Positions 5,945-9,966 of a stretch of 9,966 nt of DNA are shown piece after piece. Within the stretch, counting starts at the first letter, position 1, and every line of letters begins with the position of its first letter. The position numbers were made by a program, and so were the translations under genes. The notes under the pieces are model-generated. The model was not told where the DNA came from. It ran no database searches and saw only the letters and a list, made by a program, of their open reading frames with translations. This stretch comes from Chlorobiales bacterium (GTDB taxonomy: Bacteria; Bacteroidota; Chlorobiia; Chlorobiales; Chlorobiaceae). The DNA lies in assembly GCA_022360275.1 (NCBI GenBank), contig JAKSDC010000105.1, positions 1 to 9,966 on the forward strand. Reading direction: 5' to 3'.

Positions 5945-5958
5945 TTACGTCAGCCATT
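5937..5958 (-). terminator. Hairpin spanning the stop codon of the VOC-family remnant
   Basis: AATGGCTG (5937-5944) and CAGCCATT (5951-5958) form an 8-bp stem with the loop TTACGT, which contains the remnant's stop codon (TTA at 5945-5947 on the plus strand). On the minus strand the stem is followed by A residues rather than T, so classical intrinsic termination is doubtful. Confidence 0.3.
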
Positions 5959-6202
5959 GCGCCAGCTCCATCGTGACCCCGCCCGGGCCGTAAAAAAAGA
6001 CCAGTTTCCGCTGGTTGAAAATCATGATTTCGTTTCTGAATTTAACGCCCGCTTGGGTAAGGCGCTCGACCTCTTTTTCGATGTCGTCCACCGCAAGGCA
6101 GAGGTGGTTGTATCCTAATTTATCTAACCGCCTGATCAGGGGGGCAGCGGCTGGCTCCGGCGTGTGATAATGGAGCAGCTGGATTGATTTAGAGTACCAC
6201 CT
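5945..6202 (-). pseudogene. C-terminal module of a VOC/glyoxalase-family protein, start lost
   Basis: A minus-strand frame of 85 codons, open between a TAA at 6203-6205 and a TAA at 5945-5947, encodes the second half of a vicinal oxygen chelate (glyoxalase/bleomycin resistance) protein. It has LLHYHTPEP, then GYNHLCLAVDDIEKEVERL with a metal-ligand-type histidine (H33 of the fragment), then FFYGPGGVTMELAQ with a ligand-type glutamate (E79). A complete member needs an N-terminal module of similar size. It is missing, and there is no start codon with a ribosome binding site. Just upstream, another frame near 6196-6234 reads GNSGWFDVVPKGG, which could be a frameshifted piece of the missing part or chance. 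The fragment is richer in GC than the sequence to its right. Enzyme activity is not expected. Confidence 0.75.
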
Positions 6203-6580
6203 TTAGGGACTACATCGAACCAACCGCTGTTTCCCGGTCACGAGGAAGAGATGTGCTTATATCCCAAACCACATAGTGTAGATGAAGAGTAGAACGAACT
6301 TGGTTTTTATCGCGATTCTTCGACAAGACCCAAAGCTCACTTTGCCCGGCAGAAAATTCAGCAATAGGTAATTGAATTGCCATTTTCGTCTTTTAGGCCC
6401 AACGCTAATCAAAATTCAATTATTAGAGGTGCCCTTAAGTATACACATTATAGGATATTTTCTATTTACATTTATAAACGGTTGCTTTGGAGCGCAACGG
6501 AAAAGCAATCCGACTTAATGCAATTGTTGGCTTTTAATCATATCTCACAGCTCTTTCCAGGGAATACCATTCTGTAAAAT
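6203..6580. other. Spacer between hydrolase and VOC remnant; small ORF plus attC-like site
   Basis: This stretch holds no secure gene. On the minus strand a 57-codon ORF (6210-6383, starting MAIQLPIAEF) begins 13 bases after a GTTGGGC core-like site, but it has no recognised product and may be scrap. Most of 6397-6532 is accounted for by the attC-like structure listed separately. The plus-strand frame at 6377-6577 looks random. Base composition is markedly AT-rich compared with the thi region. Confidence 0.4.
6397..6532 (-). repeat. attC-like integron cassette site, apparently incomplete or rearranged
   Basis: Read on the minus strand, 49 bases after the hydrolase stop, the sequence opens with AGCCAACAATTGC, which looks like the left end of an attC site. 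A folded arm follows. On the plus strand CGG-TTGCTTT (6479-6488) pairs with AAAGCAA-CCG (6502-6512), with one extrahelical base (T6509). A short outer pairing CATT/AATG (6469-6472, 6517-6520) adds to it. The loop contains GCGCAACGG, a composition common in attC loops. A matching right core, GTTGGGC (consensus GTTRRRY), is found only at 6403-6397, much further out than the fold predicts. The left core departs from RYYYAAC at one base. No integrase gene is in the window. A decayed or composite site is the best reading. Confidence 0.35.
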
Positions 6581-7618
6581 TCATTGCGTTTTATTTTGGA
6601 ATTCAAGGTAATATTTTGCGGCTAATTCTGGATTTTCTATCATAGGTATATGCCCTATATTATTCATCACTATCGCTCTTGCCTTGGGCATTAACGATTC
6701 AAGGATTGACGCGCCCGATACATGTGTGATACGATCCTGGTCACCCCATAATATAAGCGTTGGGATTGTTGACTTATGTAATGCGCTCTCTAATGGTGCA
6801 GGATGATTTGACAAATCATTATGTATCTTTTCAAGCAGTTCACTCCCTGCTGCAGTTTTTTCAGAAAGATATTTCTTGACAAATCCAGGCATTTTGGGAG
6901 GATGTACGAAACAAAAATCATAAGTACGCTCAAATTCTTCGGGATTTTTTGCAACCAAAATATCTTCACCTTTTTCCATCAAAATATCTCCTTCACTCGC
7001 TTGTGCCGATTCAACACCGCCAGGATCCAAAAGCCATAGTGATATTGTTGCTTCAGGATAACAAGCTGCGAACACGCCTGCGATATTACCACCCATAGAA
7101 TTTCCACCGATATGAAATAATTTAAGACCCAGAGCTTGGGAAAAGGCGTAAACGCGATTGACTTGCTCTTCTACAGTATAGTTCAGATTTACATTGCTGG
7201 TACTTGAACCGAACCCTGGTAGGTCCGGTGCAATGATACGGAAATATTTCCCAAGATATTTTGCGACCCAAATCCAATGCTCCTTTCCGCCTGCGAAACC
7301 GTGCAACAGCAATAAAGGATCACCCTTACCTCCCGTAAGATAGGATATATGAAGCCCATTAAAATCAATGTTTTTTTCCGTAAGACCCGACCGTGTCCAT
7401 TCAATTCTTTTAGCCCAATTAAAAGCTTGACCAGGAAACAACCAAACTACAATCATCATCAATGCAACCATAGACACTAAAGCTATCACGAAAAATAAAA
7501 TCAATTTTTCCATCAGTTTTGTTTCATAGAGTTTAAGCGACCGCATACGACTCAACACCAGATGTAAAATACAGCTCCAATCAATACTTATTATAAAAAA
7601 GAAAGGATACAAATGCAT
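6581..7618 (-). CDS. Membrane-anchored alpha/beta hydrolase
   Basis: The 345-residue protein is a serine hydrolase of the alpha/beta fold. LLLLHGF (102-108) is the oxyanion-hole strand and turn, GNSMGG (172-177) is the nucleophile elbow with S174, LILWGDQD (288-295) carries the acid, probably D293 or D295, and NIGHIPMIENP carries H323. Residues 36-62 form a strong hydrophobic segment, so the enzyme is probably tethered to the membrane with its catalytic domain on one side. The start at 7618 is chosen because AGGAGG (CCTCCT at 7623-7628) lies four bases upstream. An internal ATG at 7513 would give a shorter protein beginning directly at the anchor, but has only a weak ribosome binding site. 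It is divergent from the CAP-domain gene and followed by the attC-like site. The substrate is unknown. Confidence 0.85.
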   Translation of the reverse strand: MHLYPFFFIISIDWSCILHLVLSRMRSLKLYETKLMEKLILFFVIALVSMVALMMIVVWLFPGQAFNWAKRIEWTRSGLTEKNIDFNGLHISYLTGGKGDPLLLLHGFAGGKEHWIWVAKYLGKYFRIIAPDLPGFGSSTSNVNLNYTVEEQVNRVYAFSQALGLKLFHIGGNSMGGNIAGVFAACYPEATISLWLLDPGGVESAQASEGDILMEKGEDILVAKNPEEFERTYDFCFVHPPKMPGFVKKYLSEKTAAGSELLEKIHNDLSNHPAPLESALHKSTIPTLILWGDQDRITHVSGASILESLMPKARAIVMNNIGHIPMIENPELAAKYYLEFQNKTQ

Positions 7619-7709
7619 GGGACCTCCTATTTCCTCGCAGCCAGAGAAAGACAGGAGCAATTTCTTATCTTGACATTCAGAATCTGAACCACTATCGCAC
7701 AACCGGAGA

Positions 7710-8429
7710 ATGAGGGAAAGTAAAACGATACGGATACAGTGGTGGCGAACGGCTGCGGTGCTGCTCCTCTGCGGCGCTTGCTCATTGCTCCCGGCAAGTA
7801 ATAGAGCGCACGCTTCGACGAAAAGGCTTTGCTTGCCGGTCGAGGCACTCTCGGCGACTGGACAGGCAGATTATCTGAGTGCGGTTGAAAAAGAGGTCGT
7901 CCTTCACCTGAACATGGCACGAACCGATCCCGGAAAATACGCGCGGAAGTACATTTCACCGAGGAGGCACTACTTCGCAGGAAAAGTTTATCATGATCCC
8001 CGAAGTCCTCATTTCGAACACGGGTACTGGACCCGCGAAGGACAAAGAGCCGTTCGGGAATGTGTAAAAGTCATGAAGAACGCAAAACCCGCAAAAGCCC
8101 TGCGCCCGTCTGAAAGCATATCAATTGCCGCACAAGCGCATGCCCGCTACCAGTCCCGAACCGGCAAGGTCGGACACAGAGGGCCGAACGGATCGAAACC
8201 CGGCACCCGCCTCCGGCAGTTCGGCCGTTGGAGAATCACCGGAGAAAACATCTCCTACGGCTTTAACACAGCCAGTGAAATCGTCGCCTGCCTGCTCGTC
8301 GATGACGGAGTCCGCAACCGAGGCCACAGAAGCATCATCCTGGACCCGCAATTCAGCATCGTCGGCGTCGCCATCGAACCCCACCCTGTCTATAAATATG
8401 TCTGCGTAATCAACTTCGTAGGCGGATAG
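7710..8429 (+). CDS. Exported CAP/SCP-domain protein (PR-1-like)
   Basis: The 239-residue protein starts with a basic N-terminus and a hydrophobic segment (about 14-28), ending at a likely signal peptidase site near AHA-S (34-36). The cysteines at 21 and 24 do not form a good lipobox. The mature part is a CAP (SCP/PR-1) domain. It has the helix EVVLHLNMARTDPGKYA at 62-78, GHRGPNG with H156, TGENISYG with E179, and RNRGHRSIIL with H206, the conserved His/Glu cluster of the family. Bacterial CAP proteins are secreted or cell-surface proteins of mostly unknown role. GGAG directly before the ATG is too close to be a good ribosome binding site, so initiation may be weak or start elsewhere. It is divergent from the hydrolase, with 91 bp between starts, a space that could hold both promoters. 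Confidence 0.88.
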   Translation: MRESKTIRIQWWRTAAVLLLCGACSLLPASNRAHASTKRLCLPVEALSATGQADYLSAVEKEVVLHLNMARTDPGKYARKYISPRRHYFAGKVYHDPRSPHFEHGYWTREGQRAVRECVKVMKNAKPAKALRPSESISIAAQAHARYQSRTGKVGHRGPNGSKPGTRLRQFGRWRITGENISYGFNTASEIVACLLVDDGVRNRGHRSIILDPQFSIVGVAIEPHPVYKYVCVINFVGG

Positions 8430-8508
8430 GAAGGAGAAAAGCCTAATGCGTGACAATTTGAGCTCTTACTCGAATCCTGGAATCTGGATACAAGGTACTC
8501 GGGTATCT

Positions 8509-8531
8509 GGGGTACTTCAATTTCGTACCCC
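8509..8531. terminator. Perfect 7-bp hairpin downstream of the CAP-domain gene
   Basis: GGGGTAC and GTACCCC form a perfect stem with a 9-nt loop, 80 bp after the CAP-gene stop codon. There is no T-tract on either strand, so a role as a terminator is only a possibility. Confidence 0.3.
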
Positions 8532-8646
8532 TCTCGAGGCATTATTTGCTCTTCCCTCGGACGGCTAACAAGACGAACGACTGAGACACAAACTAATAGC
8601 ATGCAGGGCCTCTGACCTGATTGTTTGTGGTGAGGGTTGTCTTCGT

Positions 8647-8665
8647 AAGCGGACCGCTTTAGCGG
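8647..8665. repeat. Overlapping palindromes downstream of the GNAT gene
   Basis: AAGCGG-A-CCGCTT (8647-8659) and CCGCT-TT-AGCGG (8654-8665) share the central arm CCGCT, so that arm can pair with either neighbour. The element lies about 30 bp downstream of the GNAT stop on the minus strand and could act in termination or be a REP-like unit. Confidence 0.35.
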
Positions 8666-8695
8666 GTAGGCTTGATCCTTTTGCTTGGCATTCCT

Positions 8696-9310
8696 TTATC
8701 CTAACTCCTTGGTCATTCGATAGAACTTCAATGCTCGTATGGGCAAACGCTTGGGCCACCGTGATTCGACGTTCATTCCACGGTTTGAGTAGAATCTACG
8801 GGCATTTTCGTTTTTGGCGGAAACATCCAGGGCCAGCCGAGTCGATCCGCTCGCTTTAGCCTGTTCCTCTATAAAGTCCATCAGGGTTGAACCGACACCT
8901 CCGCCTTGCAGTTCCCTGCTAACTGCGATGGATTGTATATAGAAATCCTCATCGCCTGTTGAGTCGATGATTCGCATGATAGGAGCAAAGAGAACCGACA
9001 CTATCCTCATCCGCAAATTGCGTCTGCCCGCTGCTTCCTTTAAAGGTCGACGTGATGAAGCCCGATGCTGCTTGGCGGTATAACCTGAAACCATTCCAAC
9101 TATAGCACCTTCTTGCTCCGCGAAAGTCACATTCTGGTAGGACAGATCATGGTCCGGCTTAAGAAATGCTGTCGCGATTACATGCTCGACGCGACGGCCG
9201 ATCATAAAACGGAAGAATCCCTCAGCCGCCTCGTCGAGATAGCGGGCAAAGGTCAGGCCTTCATCCAAGGTGGGTTTGGCGGCCCGCAAGACTATTGAAT
9301 CCCGGCCCAT
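8696..9310 (-). CDS. GNAT-family N-acetyltransferase
   Basis: The 204-residue protein is a GCN5-related acetyltransferase, which transfers acetyl from acetyl-CoA to an amine. Motif A is clear: IQSIAVSRELQGGGVGSTLM at 125-144, where QGGGVG is the acetyl-CoA pyrophosphate loop (R/Q-x-x-G-x-G/A). Motif B follows in LALDVSAKNENARRFYSNRGM at about 159-179, ending in the usual RRFYxxxGM. The N-terminal half contains an arginine-rich segment (about 82-102) that is longer than in minimal members. The substrate cannot be inferred; such genes are frequent in mobile and cassette DNA. The start lacks a clear ribosome binding site. A weak promoter (TTGACC at 9364-9359, TAATAA at 9342-9337, 16-bp spacer) lies upstream on the minus strand. 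Confidence 0.88.
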   Translation of the reverse strand: MGRDSIVLRAAKPTLDEGLTFARYLDEAAEGFFRFMIGRRVEHVIATAFLKPDHDLSYQNVTFAEQEGAIVGMVSGYTAKQHRASSRRPLKEAAGRRNLRMRIVSVLFAPIMRIIDSTGDEDFYIQSIAVSRELQGGGVGSTLMDFIEEQAKASGSTRLALDVSAKNENARRFYSNRGMNVESRWPKRLPIRALKFYRMTKELG

Positions 9311-9367
9311 ACTAATTACGCGTTTATTTACGTTGTTTATTAGCGATAAAGATTATCCGGTCAACGA

Positions 9368-9397
9368 GCCATATGGCTGACAGCTGTTGTTGTCACC
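9368..9397. repeat. Palindrome and hairpin beside the RAYT gene (possible REP-like element)
   Basis: The perfect palindrome GCCATATGGC (9368-9377) overlaps a hairpin in which GGCTGACA (9375-9382) pairs with TGTCACC (9391-9397), leaving one bulged base and an 8-nt loop. It lies 29-58 bp downstream of the RAYT stop codon. RAYT transposases act on short imperfect palindromes of this kind that flank their genes, but only one copy is visible here. Confidence 0.35.
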
Positions 9398-9425
9398 CAT
9401 AACTGCCTTGCCGCCTCTGCAAAAA

Positions 9426-9966
9426 TCATCGTTGAGCGCTTTTTATTCCCTGCTTCCGCATTGACTGCACTTTCGACCACCCTCCATGAAATCGAAACAG
9501 TCCACCGCCTGATAGCTCTTTCTCCCGATTTTTTCCAATTTCTTCTTCCAGATACGCCAAGTATACTCGTCGTGCTCCTCTTTCTTTTTTACCGAAAAAC
9601 TGCAAAACGTAATCACAATCAAACCATTTATAATGTACCTTTTTCATCATGACAGCATGACCGCACCAAGGATACGTTGACAGTTCTTCAATAGAATTTA
9701 CAAGTCCTGCACGAAGTGGATTGAGATGGATGTAGGCAACCAGCTTATCGAAATAAGCATCTTCTTCACAGATAATCGACTTGTATCTGTTTTGAAAGAG
9801 ATGGCCAACTCGCTTATGACGGCGATTGTAATATTGCGCGTAACCGGAAAGCAGACGGCGCATGAAGGTCGATAGACCCTGCCCTCCGCTTTTCAACAGT
9901 ATATGGGCGTGGTTTGTCATCAAAGCAAACGCATAGATGCTTGTGCCCGTCCCTTGGACCAACTCA
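9426..9966 (-). CDS. REP-associated tyrosine transposase (RAYT, Y1/HUH family), 5' part cut by window
   Basis: The frame stays open to the right edge, so the N-terminus is missing; counting from the TTG at 9962, 178 residues are visible. The HUH metal-binding motif is NHAHILL, with H18 and H20. The helix YAQYYNRRHKRVGHLFQNRY follows, and then AYIHLNPLRAGLV, where the tyrosine Y77 is the likely single catalytic residue. These are the three signature blocks of the IS200/IS605-like Y1 transposases domesticated as RAYTs, which cut and join single-stranded DNA at REP palindromes. The tail after about residue 130 is basic and less conserved. About 40-50 N-terminal residues, including the usual YHVxxRG block, should lie beyond the window. 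The visible part is intact and a palindrome lies just downstream. Confidence 0.9.
   Translation of the reverse strand, partial: ELVQGTGTSIYAFALMTNHAHILLKSGGQGLSTFMRRLLSGYAQYYNRRHKRVGHLFQNRYKSIICEEDAYFDKLVAYIHLNPLRAGLVNSIEELSTYPWCGHAVMMKKVHYKWFDCDYVLQFFGKKERGARRVYLAYLEEEIGKNREKELSGGGLFRFHGGWSKVQSMRKQGIKSAQR

Larger units (their letters stand above)
8430..8695. other. Spacer between converging genes, hairpin-rich, no supported gene
   Basis: The CAP-domain and GNAT genes converge on this stretch. It contains GGGGTAC (8509-8515) with GTACCCC (8525-8531), CACAAAC (8587-8593) with GTTTGTG (8623-8629), and two overlapping palindromes at 8647-8665. Three similar short units, AAGGTACTC, GGGTATCT and GGGGTACTT, stand in a row at about 8492-8517. 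A minus-strand frame of 70 codons (8390-8602) overlaps the CAP gene and shows no family features. Confidence 0.4.

Noticed and set aside
6377..6577. Plus-strand ORF of 66 codons
   Set aside because: It coincides with the attC-like hairpin region on the other strand and has no coding features.
8390..8602. Minus-strand ORF of 70 codons overlapping the CAP-gene end
   Set aside because: No family features; its frame is explained by the repeats and hairpins of the spacer and by the antisense of the CAP gene.
1..9966. CRISPR arrays, tRNA or rRNA genes
   Set aside because: No regularly spaced repeats, cloverleaf signatures or rRNA-like blocks were seen on either strand.

Overview
The window looks like part of the chromosome of an anaerobic bacterium, most plausibly a green sulfur bacterium (Chlorobiaceae such as Chlorobium, Pelodictyon or Prosthecochloris). 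This is inference. It rests on a sulfide:quinone oxidoreductase-like flavoprotein next to an Rnf subunit, a thiazole operon that uses the oxygen-sensitive tyrosine lyase ThiH, and moderate GC content. No rRNA or tRNA is present to fix the taxon, and the taxon label rests on family recognition without a search.

The left half (1-4360, all plus strand) is orderly core metabolism. It holds the 3' end of rnfA with a terminator, a well-formed promoter with an overlapping palindrome, and a complete SQR-like gene followed by a strong hairpin. Next comes a tight thiS-thiG-thiH operon (thiazole synthesis for thiamine) closed by a 10-bp GC-rich hairpin. thiS has no good ribosome binding site of its own. 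Instead, a 7-codon ORF with a perfect Shine-Dalgarno sits just upstream, and its stop codon overlaps the thiS start. No thiF (ThiS adenylyltransferase) lies next to the operon.

The middle (4360-6580) is on the minus strand and is a patchwork of small and broken genes. It contains an intact two-helix membrane protein (PLDc_N type), an interrupted FeoA-like remnant with a possible FeoB-like start, and an intact protein with a C-terminal BsuPI-like domain. It also holds the C-terminal module of a VOC/glyoxalase-family gene that has lost its start, and an attC-like (integron cassette recombination) half-site. The last lies directly downstream of an alpha/beta hydrolase.

The right part (6580-9966) is accessory. 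A membrane-anchored alpha/beta hydrolase and an exported CAP/SCP-domain protein are divergently transcribed. Then come a hairpin-rich spacer, a GNAT acetyltransferase, and at the right edge a Y1/HUH REP-associated transposase (RAYT) with palindromes beside it. The cassette-type genes, the decayed fragments and the RAYT suggest a region of gene gain and loss beside a stable core block.
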